A stretch of 64,000 bases of DNA. Origin: Tethya wilhelma (lineage: Eukaryota > Porifera > Demospongiae > Tethyida > Tethyidae). Location: assembly GCA_964030475.1 (NCBI GenBank), contig CAXIPT010000012.1:1408799-1472798 (forward strand). Direction: 5' to 3'. This document shows, piece after piece, positions 11,213-23,700 of this stretch. Each line of letters begins with the position of its first letter. Within the stretch, counting starts at the first letter, position 1. The position numbers and the translations under genes were made by a program. Below the pieces are notes generated by a model. It had not been told where the DNA came from. It saw only the letters and a program-made list of their open reading frames with translations, and did no database searches.

Positions 11213-14200
11213 ATGGAAGATGGATGGTATGAATCGATTGTAAGAACCACTAATCATGTACTACTCGAGTATTCTTTTTATTCAGTAGACCAAAGACAAA
11301 AGCAGGAAACATTAGATCAGATAGGAAGTTTGCAACAGAGGTAAGGTTAATTCATAATTCCTAAGGACCATAAACAATGGGGTGGTTATTCCCATATTCA
11401 TTGTGCCTAGATCTGTGACTGGAATCACAGTTGCAAGGGGTGGTCACTCCCATATGCACTGTACTTTGATCCGCGACTGGGGTCATAATTTGTGACCGCC
11501 TAAATTTGGCTGTGACCTTGTGACCGCACCTATAATTCACCGGTGACTTCGTGACCGTGGTCGTACTCACACTCTAGCTATGATGTCATGAACCTGATCA
11601 CGTGAGTGATTAACCTCTGAACCCTAACTATCATGGAGCTCCAGAGAGCGGCTAGCCTCGTAGAAGTTCGAAACGGTAGCTTAGACAGCTGCTATAGTGT
11701 CTAAACTGCTACAGAACGTGCCTTGTACACCTTGTGGATAATATGTGTATCTCTTAGTGGTCACTGGGTCATGAAGCAAAATTTGGTTGCTCCACGGTCA
11801 CCACGGTAGTACTGGGTACAAAAGAATGGCATGGAATTGCCCATTAGTGCAATACAAATATAATCACATGAATAGCTCTGCAAAAACTGAATGTTTGACA
11901 CTAAAAGGCTTCTAAAGCTAAGTACTATTTAGCTCATTCTCTCTCTAACAAGCCTCCTAAAACCATCATTAACAAACTTTTCAATTTTTCTTTTTTCTTC
12001 TTCTTCTTCTTCTTCTTCTTCTTCTTCTTCTTCTTCTTCTTCTTCTTCTTCTTCTTCTTCTTCTTCTTTCAAATGCTGATTCTTGAATGAATAAACTTGG
12101 TTTCTTTGTCTTCACGTGCTTTTTATCTCTCTAGCTAAGTCACTAGGTACAAGACGAAAAGCGCCTTCTCCGTATAGCAGCTATTAATTTCTATACTCAT
12201 GAATAATTCATTAGGTATTGGAAAATAAAATTGACCGTCCTTTCCACACGTACAAGTGTGCACTATGTAGAATTCATGAATGAGCTACAATTGATTCATG
12301 AATAGCCCTTTTCACGTACTAAACTAAAAGAATTTCACTGTATTGTTGATGAAGCATGATGTCATGACTGGAGTACCTACACCTACCATCTTGGGGTACT
12401 TTTGTATGAGAGTCAATGGGGAAATGTGCAAGATTGAGAGCTGTGTATTTCCACATGCATACGTTTTTACCGTATATTCAAAATATGAGGGATGCAAAGA
12501 AAAGTTCAAAACAAGCTCTTTCCAGTTCAAAAATAATGAGGACTGTCAGATGCTCAGAGGTGAAGTTAAAAGTATAAGAATATTTGTTCCGCGCGTTTTT
12601 ACGATTTGCGCAAACTAGGAACGACCTATACCAGTTGCGCAATTTGAAAGAAGGCTTATAAAAAGAACTGTATTCTTAGAGCCTGTCAGGTAGGGCATAG
12701 CCTGCATGTATTTTTTTAATGTTGCATGATCTGTCTGCAGTGTGCCAGTGCCAGTAGTCCTTTCTATTAGTCTAGACTAGTATTACATCCTAGTAAGTTA
12801 CATGTTCAGCTAACTTGACATGCATGTATGCAGCAGATCTCTGTTCATAGCTCTTGAAGTTGACATACCTCTTCATCAACAGCATGCATCTGCATAACTT
12901 TAGTCTTATTCAATGACCTATACTGTACCTGATATGATTCTCTTGAAAGTCAGTATGTACTTTACATATAGCGTTCCAATCATTAGTCTTGTATGTCCTC
13001 AGGCTAGTATAGCTATACCTGTCAATTGTTATACAAGATTAGAAAGCCCTTGTGTTCTCTATACCTCACATTGAGTATGCATATTTCAATTGAATGACTT
13101 GCACTGATGGATATCTAGTGCTCACTCTGTCTTGTTTGGCATAGTCAGACAGGACAATGTTCCAAGAACTGCATGAGGTTACCCACAACACCCTTCTGTT
13201 GGGAACCGATTTCAATAGAGGCTTACAAGTTATATAGCTGCATGCATGCATGTAAAGCTATCCCCTATACAGACCTGACAGGCAGACAGTGTAAGCTTGC
13301 TATCCATATCTCATGGCTTCAAAAAGTTCACTAATCAGTAAGCAATTATAGTAGAGGGTTGGCTTTGTGGCTGCAGTATTTGCTGTTGCGCAATTTGACA
13401 TGCGCAAATTAAACACTACGCAGTTTGCAAATTGCGCAGTGCTCTTGTGCATTTTAGGAATAATTCAAAATGCGTGCGTATTTTAAAAAATTCCAAAATG
13501 CGCTGCGCAATTTGCAAATTGCACAAATTCTCAAAATGCGTGGAACATATTCATTGGTTTTGTAGTTATTTTGGCTTGTATCTTCAAAAAAAAATATAAG
13601 AAAAAATAGAAAAAAAATATTCTAAAGTCTCCAACATACATATGGCATGTAGCAGTATATATTCAAGGTATAATTATCACTTTGTCCCTCTTTACAATCC
13701 AGAAATAACTCTAGAGTCTGTCTACCTTCTTTTCAGCACCTCTTATTGTTAAAGCCTACTTTTTGTTCTCAAATCATGCAAATTCTTGCATTTGTAGCTT
13801 TGCTTCTGAGTGTTTAACAGTCCTGTTTTTGTTTTGTTTTTATGTTTTTTTTTCTCGTTTTTTTTGTTTTTAACTTTTTTTTGCATCTGTCATATTTAGA
13901 ATTTATATACAATATGCATGTGGAAATATGCAGTGTTCTATTTTGCACATTTTCCAATTGACTCCTAAAGAAATGTTAGCTCTTAATTGCAAGTGACATC
14001 ACGGCTGGGGTACATTCATCTGCCATCTTGGGCTACTTTTTTGTATGGGATAGTGCTTTACGAGAAAAGGACTATTCATTTTGAGGTTTTTGAAGAGACA
14101 CTATTTTCAAGTAAATATTTTTCTGTGATAAATCTTGGCAGACAACTACCTTTTGGTACTATAACTTTTCAATACTTTGCATGGTTATCTGTAGCCTCAG

Positions 14201-17200
14201 TAGGAGCTATACTAGTTGAGTCTATTTTTGGACAAAGAAAGCCTAGCTTCGATATGAACATGACAACTACCAAGCAAAGGACAAAACTCCATTCAAAAAC
14301 ACCGTCTATTGCTGTAGTTTTGAAAGCAAGCAATGATCAAAGTTGTTGAGCTTGTGATTAGTGAGAGAACAAAGAAAAAGCAATATAAATTTTGCGTTTT
14401 AGCCGTGCTGTGTCAAGAAGAAACTATTCCTGCAGCTATCATCTTTTGTGTGGTGGTATTATTTGTAAGATGGCCAAGACACTAGGTCATGCTCACTTTG
14501 AAAACTACCTAATCATCCCATTCTTTGCCTCTCTCCCTGTGAAATGAAGATTTTAGTACCTTTTGTGGTTAATAATAATCGTTGAATATACTTTGTTCTT
14601 CTAGAATTGCATCACTTGAACGTGAAAGATCTATTCAGCTATTCAGTAGAAAACGTGAGGGTCATTTTAGTTTGTCATCTCTTGAGGAAGCTGTGGTGAA
14701 ACTTGATCAAAACAGAAACTTTGAAAGTATGAAGCACTCATAATTATTGTGATATGAATATACTTGTATGTTTGGATAACTTAAAATTAATGTTCAAAAC
14801 AACTACAGTAATCACAAAGTTAGGATGACGATGTGAACAATGAATTTCTGTAGTTAGTGAGAAAAGGAGCTATAGCATCAATGCAGGCCTATATGGTACA
14901 TTGTACAAGCAGTAAATATGTGTTACATGTAGCTTAATGCCATTTTTCGTTGATCACTGGCAATCGTTGATTGTATGGCTAGCCTATACTGACATTCTAT
15001 TCTTATATACATATATGTGTTCCACGCATTTTGAGAATTTGCGCAATTTGCAAATTGCGCAGCGCATTTTGGAATTTTTTAAAATGCGCACGCATTTTGA
15101 ATTATTCCTAAAATGCGCAAGAGCACTGCACAATTTGCAAACTGCGTAGTGTTTAATTTGCGCATGTCAAATTGCACAACAGCAAACAGTGCAGCCACAA
15201 AGCCAACCCTCTACTCAATTAACCTTGTACTATAAGTGCTTATTAGTGAACTTTTGAAGCCATGAGATATGGATAGCAAGCTTACACTGTCTGCCTGTCA
15301 GGTCTGTATAGGGGATAGCTTTACATGCATGCATGCAGCTCTATAATTTGTAAGCCTCTATTGAAATTGGTTCCCAACAGAAGGGTGTTGTGGGTAACCT
15401 CATGCAGTTCTTGGAACATTGTCATGCCAAACAAGACAGAAGCACTGGATATCCATCAGTGCAAGTCATTCAATTGAAATATGCATACTCAATGTGAGGT
15501 ATAGAGAACACAAGGGCTTTCTAATCTTGTATAACAATTGACAGGTATAGCTATACTAGCCTGAAGACATACAAGACTATTTAAATGATTGGAACGCTAG
15601 ATGTAAAGTACATACTGACTTTCAAGAGAATCATATCAGGTACAGTAGGTCATTGAATAAGACTAAGGTTATGCAGATGCATGCTGTTGATGAAGAGGTA
15701 TGTCAACTTCAAGAGCTATGAACAGAGATCTGCTGCATACATGCATGTCAAGTTAGCTGAACATGTAATACTTACTAGGATGTAATACTAGTCTAATAGA
15801 AAGGACTACTGGCACTGGCACACTGCAGACAGATCATGCAACATTAAAAAAATACATGCAGGCTATGCCCTACCTGACAGGCTGTAAGAATACAGTTCTT
15901 TTTATAAGCCTTCTTTCAATAGTTTCCAAATTGCGCAACTGGTATAGGTCGTTCCTAGTTTGCGCAACTAAATTGCGCAATTTGCAAACTGCGCACAAAA
16001 TTGCGCAATTTGCAAAATGCGTGCGCATTTTGACGATTTCCAAAATGCGTTGCGCAATTTGCAAATTGCGCAAATCGTTAAAACGCGCGGAACATATGCA
16101 TTCAGTCGCACTATTGTTGGTGATATACTCAGGGTTGTGTACCAAATGGTGCTTTCATTTTGGTGCATGGTGTGCTTACTGTGTCTTTTAACATTAAATG
16201 CTAGAGCAAGACCTCCAACAACAACTGCATAAAATCAGCAGTAGTGTGAATGAACTCAAGGACCTTCTTGTTGACATGAAGTCAGGAGCAGAATGTATGT
16301 ATATATTATGCTGATATTGTACAGTAGTAGTTTATTGCTAGGCTGTTTTGATGCAGTTGTGGAAACACTAAAAGTACTCATGGAGAAAATAGAAGCATCC
16401 ATAGTTATATTTAAAGAAAAACAAAGAGACATGTACGTACAGTAAGCACATTGTATACAGTAGATTGGGAAATTTTCGTGTTGAAAATATTTCGTAAATA
16501 AAATTTTCGTATATTTAGTTTTGGTAAATATGGTACGTACGAAAATGTTTCAACAGGTTGTCATTTTCAAAAGCTCATGTTTAAAATTTTCACAGATATT
16601 AATTTTCGTAAATGCAGTGTCATACGAAAAATTTTGAAATATGAGAATTTCCCAAACTACGCATAGGTAATCTATTACGTGGCCGTTGATTGGAAACACT
16701 TCCAGATTCTAATCATATTTTCATTGTAATTCACATGCAACGGAAGTTGGTACGGATATCCGTACCAACTTCCGTTGCATGTACAAGCTCTTCACTGCCA
16801 TTGTCATCAAACATGAATAATTTGTAGAGATCTTCGTTAGAATCAAAACTACCCTCACCAGACGACCTTGGACTGCAAGCTGCATCTTGTTCTGCTATGT
16901 TGCGCACTATTGTACTACAAGTTATACGGTTTTAAATTTGGTGTTTTGGAACATACCTCGTGTGTGTGTGTGTGTGTGTGTGTGTAATAGTAATTAAGTA
17001 TGTTATGATATATGGGTATACGACTATAAATGAGCACCTGTAAAGCGAAGGCCTTCAGCTGTCCTTTCATCACTCCTCCTTTGTTTTGACATATAATGAA
17101 AAATCTTCATCTAGATTACCAGAACAGAATCTAGCTTCATCTAGTGCCTTTATGAGCTCCAATACACATTTTTGTCCTGAATAACTGATGGCTTCCTAAT

Positions 17201-20200
17201 TACAGGACAAGAACATGGTACCATTTCCCCTCTAATAAATACTTTCCACGTAAAATCAGAGAGAGTGATGATTGATATCTGAATCTCCAAGATTCCACTC
17301 TCAGCATTTGCTTCAAGCTTATTGTACTGAATACTCGTGTCACTAGAAAACATTTGCCATTGATTGGGGAGCCCTAGCCCAGGGTTTGAGTGCTCTAAAG
17401 TTACTTGCAGTATCAGGATGGTTTGTTTGGTCTGCATGGGCCTGACGTTTTGTGTTGCGGTACTCCAATGCTCTCAGTTGATAATAGTTCTTTTTCTGAG
17501 TAAAATGGTGATGGGTCCTCTCTTTCTTTTCTTGTGGGCATTGTAGCCTTGTGGTTGAAAGTGAACACTTGCAGTGTTCTCCATCTGCAAAATTAAAACA
17601 ACCATGAATCATAGTCATAACTACATGCAGTGATATGTACTGTATCAGTAATAGCCTCAGGTCATGATTACACTGACATTACTGATGCTGAGTGTACCCA
17701 CTGAGCAGCTATTATTTGGAATACTCAATGCAGTGCTTATTGGTTTAGACTTTAAATAGTGGAATTTATACTAAGCAATGATAATTACAGTAGTGCTTTG
17801 TAACTGATTCTGCTCTTAAAATTCTAAAACAAAGCCAACAATCTCTCCCACACAATCCCTCTATAATTGCATCCCATTGCAATTAAGGAGGCTAATGACA
17901 GCAAGTAATTGATATTATGAATAGTTACATTCAGGCTTAGAGATACCATGGTAACCTAAAAAATCTAAAACAGACATAATTTACTGTCACCTAATTCTAC
18001 TGCCTCAGTTCATTACTTTCAATTATTAAATGGTGAATTTATCTTTGACTTACCTGTAATCATGCACACAAGGTGTGAAAGCTGCTCTTGAATATTTCTT
18101 AAACTCAATACGTGACAATTGACGTCACCTACATGCAGCAGCTCCACTCGAGTGAAAGTTTCTCTCACTGTAGTGATTTATTTCCAGCTGCACCAAGAGC
18201 TAAATTTACGCCTGCGCAAATTTCAATGACATAACGTAAAATGACCGTATACTATCTTAATTATCGTATTGTTTCCAATCCATGGCCAAGTAATATATTA
18301 CCTATGATCTACCGTACATTGTACAGCCACTGTATTAGTTATTAATCAATCATAGCTTTCTCTCTTTACAGCTATGAAACATTATTACAAGAGGAAAAGC
18401 TTTTATGTCAAGAAGTAACTGTATTTGAGAAGAAGCTTGATGCATGGTTGTCAGTTAAGCCCAAATCAACAAACGTTCATGTGGTTACAACAACCCTTTT
18501 GCCTACGGTTTCATCAATGCCACTTGCTGTCATAGCATTTGAGGTTGGTCTGATCATATTATGTTGTACATAATATTTGCATATTATGTGTAACTAACGC
18601 ACAGTTTTTAAGAGGAACAGAATTTTATCGTACTTGCAAGCACAAAAAATTATTTAGAATTAAATGTAATAAGAACATAGGAATTAATGGCTTTTGTTCA
18701 CGAACAAAGTCGGAAAGGTGCTCACAAAAATGAACTCTTCATTCAATCTGACCACCATTCCTATCTTGTTTGCTTACTTTTTACGATTTGGCCATTCCTA
18801 TGTTTTTATGAATATTTATATTGCGCTAATGGGCCATCTGTGCCATTCCTGTGTACCCAAGTACTACCGTACTGGGAATTATGTATTTTGTACCTGTTTG
18901 CTCTATTTTTTTCTAAATATAATATATCTGCATGTATATATACCCTAGCAAATACTCTAAAAACACTGATAGCTATGGTCATGTTTTGTACCAAGTTACA
19001 GTAGTAGTGGGAATAGCACAAGTATGATTCAGGAAATACGTGAATTCTAAATAACGCACACTTACCTGTGTGGAAAGGGTCGTCGATTTAATTTCTCAAG
19101 TAGCTAATGAATTATTCATGAGCATAGAAATTGATGGCTGCCATATGGATAGGCCGCTTTTCGTCTTGATCTAGCGACTTAGCTAGAGAGACAAATAACC
19201 GATGCCAATAGCAGTTGAAGATCAAAAAAGGAACCAAGTTTATTTGTTTGAGAATCAGCTTCTGTAAGTGACCACTCTAAGAGAAAAATCATCACAAGAT
19301 AATTTGGAGGTTTAACATACTTTTGTTGGCGACTTTAGCGATGGTTTTAGACCCTGTTTTAGGCTTGTTAGAAAGTGAATATGCTAGCTAAGAAGTTAGC
19401 CTCGTTACCAGCTCTCTCCCAGTGAATATTTATGTACGGGCACACGCAAAGATGTATTAATATTCTGGGAGAGAGCCTGGAACAAGGCTATTAAGAAGTA
19501 GCTTTAGAAGCCTTAATTCTAGTGCCATCTGCTCAATTTTTGCAGACTTAATTATTAGAGTGAATATTTGTTTTAACTAATGGGACATCTGTGCCATTCC
19601 TATGTACCCAGTATACTACCATACTGGGAATAATCTTGCATGGTGACAGTTAAGACTATGTTTTAGGTATGTTCCGTAAATGGATGATCATGAGCTAATG
19701 CCTTACATGCTAAGTCATTATTCGCATAATAGAGTATCTGTGCCTAGTATATTCCTGTACATGTAGTACAAGCATCCACTTCATTGTCATTTTTGTAGCA
19801 TTTTCTTCAGAAGACTGGTGGGAGGCAAGGTGGTTGGGATGATCTGGACCATCAAACTTTCTTGAGAATTAAGAACAGTTGTAATGTGAGTTGCTCTGGG
19901 TGCACTGTAGGGTTCGCGGTTTACCAGATGTTTGAAGATTATGCACCTTTGGCCAAAATTGGTGGAAAATTCAATCATAGTAAAATGTGCCAAATTGTTA
20001 GATAATCTACAGTAGCTATATCAAGGAGTATGCTGGTTTGTATAGGCATAAATATTTACCGTTGATCGGGAAATTTTCGCCATGCACATGAGTGGCGAAA
20101 ATTAAATTAACTCATGATAATTTAAATTTATGGTGATCTTTACCAAATCAGTCAAAGTGGCAAAAATTAAACACACGAAGTAAGCCAATCTATGGTAAGC

Positions 20201-20708
20201 TTGTGTATATTTAGACTTACGCATCTAGCTTGCAATGTATTCCATGCAATTTTATTCAATATGACGTTACAGATGATCCTTTACCAACTTCTGCTATTTT
20301 TGTATATTAGTTAGCAAGAATCCCCCCGTTATCCAGCTAGTTGTGTTTGATGTACGGTGACAGAGATGTAGATTTATATAGAGCCAAGTTCTCCCTTTAT
20401 GTGCTATGCTTCTTTTGTGAAAGATTGACTCGTTCTAGTCTAGTTCTAAATCATTGCCTTTTACGCCCAGCAAAAAATGAAGTCTAGGCTGGGCTAGACT
20501 AGATTGGCTCCCCTATTACACTTCTTTCAGTAGTTCTCTAGGCATAGATTGGCTCCCCTATAACACTTCTTTCAGTAGTTCTTGATCGCTAGGTATACAT
20601 GTACTTGTTGTAGTTTACACATTCTCCACAGTTTAGAGAAAAGGTAGCATTTGGCTTGATTCATGAGATCCCAGCACATTGGTGATGCTCCTACACACAC
20701 ACACACGT

Positions 20709-20755
<47 letters not shown>

Positions 20756-23700
20756 ATTTTTATGATAATATTTATAGCAGAGTTTAACTTCAATTTCTTA
20801 CAGACAAGTTTATTTATGGAACAAGCTGTGAATGAACTTCCGACTAAATCAGTGGGTGATATTGAACAGCATGATAAGTGGTATACAGAGTACTGTAGCA
20901 TGCTAGAGAAGAAGAAGTTGGCTATTGAAACATGGCGACTTGAAAAAAAGGTAAATAAGATGGAATAACTATAATATTACATAAAGTTAACTATAAACAA
21001 AAAATGTGAACCTACATCATCTATATATATTTTCCATGTGTTTATCTAACCTTTAGCTCTGTGTCTTTGGTACGTAGTTTAATCTCCCTGGTAGGCCTCA
21101 GGTTGGATTTAGGTATGGCATGCTTTGTCATGTCAGGAAGAACATGCTGGTCATGTATTTGCATAATGTGAATAGCGCCTATACATGTACATGTTTGCCA
21201 TTAGATCTGGTTCGGAAGTCGACTAGTGAGCTCTTGTACAGCTCAGTGCTAAGAACATTTGACTAGAGTTCAAAAGACCTGCGTCCAAATCCCAGTTGTA
21301 AATCTCATGATTTTTTCCAATGATTTTTTCATGTACATATATCAATTCTGCATGCATGGATATACTCTTTCCCATTTCTTGTATAGGTTAACAGATCAGC
21401 GAATTATCAGTCAATACCACAAGAGGTTATAGATAATGAAGCAAGTAAAAAGAAGAAAGAAGAGAAAATGATTTGTGAAAGACAAAAGAGATTGGCTAAA
21501 TTATCAGAATGGAAGGTATTTAATCGTTCCTTTCATTAAAACACCCACTATCATGTACCATTTAAGCATGAAATTTGTGCATAATGGAAGATTTTAGCAG
21601 TGCAAAAGATCACTTGCAAAACAGTCTTCGTTTTACCTATAGGAAGAATTATTTACACAATCAAATAGCTATTCCATCTACAGTAGTTTGCCTTAAGGTT
21701 CCGGGGTACAGACAAATTAATTGCAAGACCGTACTGCACGTTATTCAGTATATAGCAAAAACTGCTCATTGCACAGTGCCAAGAGTTCAACTATAATTTA
21801 CGCCACTCTAGGCTGAATTTGGTTGTTAGTACAAGTTTAGCTAACTAAAGCAAAGAGTTCAAATTTAGCAATTTTTTGATGTCAAATATTTGCAACAGTA
21901 GGCTTAGTAGAGTGAATCAAAGCAGACACGCAGAAATCCAACTGTAATTGTAAGGGTCTTGCGAAGAGTTTTTAAAAATCGCTAACTTGCTTGGGAAATA
22001 TAGTTGATTCTTGACTCACGCTGAGGTCTGGTCTGCTCACTGTACGAGTGTTTCATTGATTTTACGAAGTTGTATACCACAAATCTCCTCGCCAGTCCCT
22101 AGTCAGTACAAAAAGCAAGCTCTGAAAGTACTAAACAAAGATGAACTGCCTTATCTATGGCTATGTTTGACGTCAAAAATTTTATGGCCATATCTCCGCC
22201 ATTTTGAACTAAACTAATACTGACTTTTAAGAAAAATTTTGTTTCGTTTAATTAAATACAAATGGTATCCTGGAACCTTAATTTCTTTGTATGATTTGGC
22301 CATTCCTGTGTCTCATTACATTTCCAATGTTTTTAATAACTTGTTAATTGTCATTTTCATAATTAGCATTTGAAATTACCCTTCTGTCTATGCCGAGTTA
22401 CTCTATGTTTAGTATGCAAATATCAAAGCCATAAAGACTTTTACTGATTCCAGAAGACTGTGCTTGATTCAATTTTGTGGAAGCAGTTTTGAATCAAACC
22501 GCCTAGCTTATATGTAGTCTACATACACTAGTCTTATAAGCAGGAAAAGATTGCTTTTGCAATGAGGATATAAGATAAATTGAACATTCCAAATTCCTAC
22601 CATTGGTGTTCTCTACTATATATGGGTAGAGCTCCTCCTACTGTATCTAGCGGGAAAATTTGTCGAGAAATTTAAATTGGTAAAATAGCGAACCTTACCT
22701 ATTCATGAGTAGAAAACATGTGCAGAAAAAAGCTAGCTTTAGCAGTTTTGGCACAAAAACACTCTGTACTGTCCTGCTGTATTGCAGTCTGAAAGTTTGC
22801 AAGGTTCGTTCTTTGTAACTAGAGCATATTTTGCACCTCCAAAAATGAGCTTAGGGTAAAATTTACCAAATTTTCCGGCATTGTAGTATGCTGAGTGAGA
22901 AGAGGGACATTCCCTGCAGTCAAATAGTAGAATGGATCCACTGTAAACTGTAACTTTCCTTGCAAATTGAAAAACGTTGCTTATACTTTTTTGAACTTGC
23001 CATATGCTTTTTTGTTTTGTGGATTTTTTGTTGACTTAAAATACAACTAGTAAAGACAGAGCCTCTATACTTATTATTATCAATAATCTTATTATTAACT
23101 TGAACTTCAAATGCAATAAATAGCACCAGTGGTGCACAAGCCTCGGCACACTCAACATCTATAGTCCACATTTAGCACTGACTACCACTGAGCTACTATT
23201 CATATCCTAGTCGACTTCCGAACCAGATCTCAAGGCCTACACTGTAATGGCATGACCCACATGTGCATGTATACATGACACGACATTGTGTCATAGCTAT
23301 CAAGTTTAATAGCCACGTCTCCAGGCTCCCCTTAACTTTTCACTCATGGAAAGCCAGAGAAGGGGAGCCTGGCTAGCCTCATAGCTGTTTGTAAACTATT
23401 TGATAAACTAGCACAATTCTATGGCAAGACTGAGCTATACTATGATAAAACATACATGTACTAGGGTGGTCAGCTGGTGTGAGAACAAAATACTGAGCAC
23501 ACTGAATTGCTGAGTGGCCATACAGCTAAAAAAGCCACACTGAAACATCTATACATTACAACAATGCTTACATAGAAAGCAGCCAAACCCTGTCTGTCTT
23601 GTCAATCAACACTCAGCAACGTAAAAACAACAGCAACAGCACTGATCAAATAGCATTTTCATGAAGTGAGCATTATTTGAATTCTAGATAACGCACGTGT

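Larger units (their letters stand above)
16663..18306. mobile_element. 1.64-kb element with about 40-bp terminal inverted repeats
   Basis: CATAGGTAATCTATTACGTG at 16663 is matched in inverted orientation by the sequence ending CCTATG at 18306; similarity extends about 35 bases through TTGATTGGAAACA. Inside are a perfect palindrome (16733-16782), a TG microsatellite and a minus-strand open frame (17437-17150). It occupies most of CCDC112 intron 4. Target duplication not resolved. Confidence 0.5.

Noticed and set aside
20572..20901. Open frame with a cysteine/valine run
   Set aside because: The run is the CA/TG microsatellite translated; the real exon 7 of CCDC112 is on the other strand.
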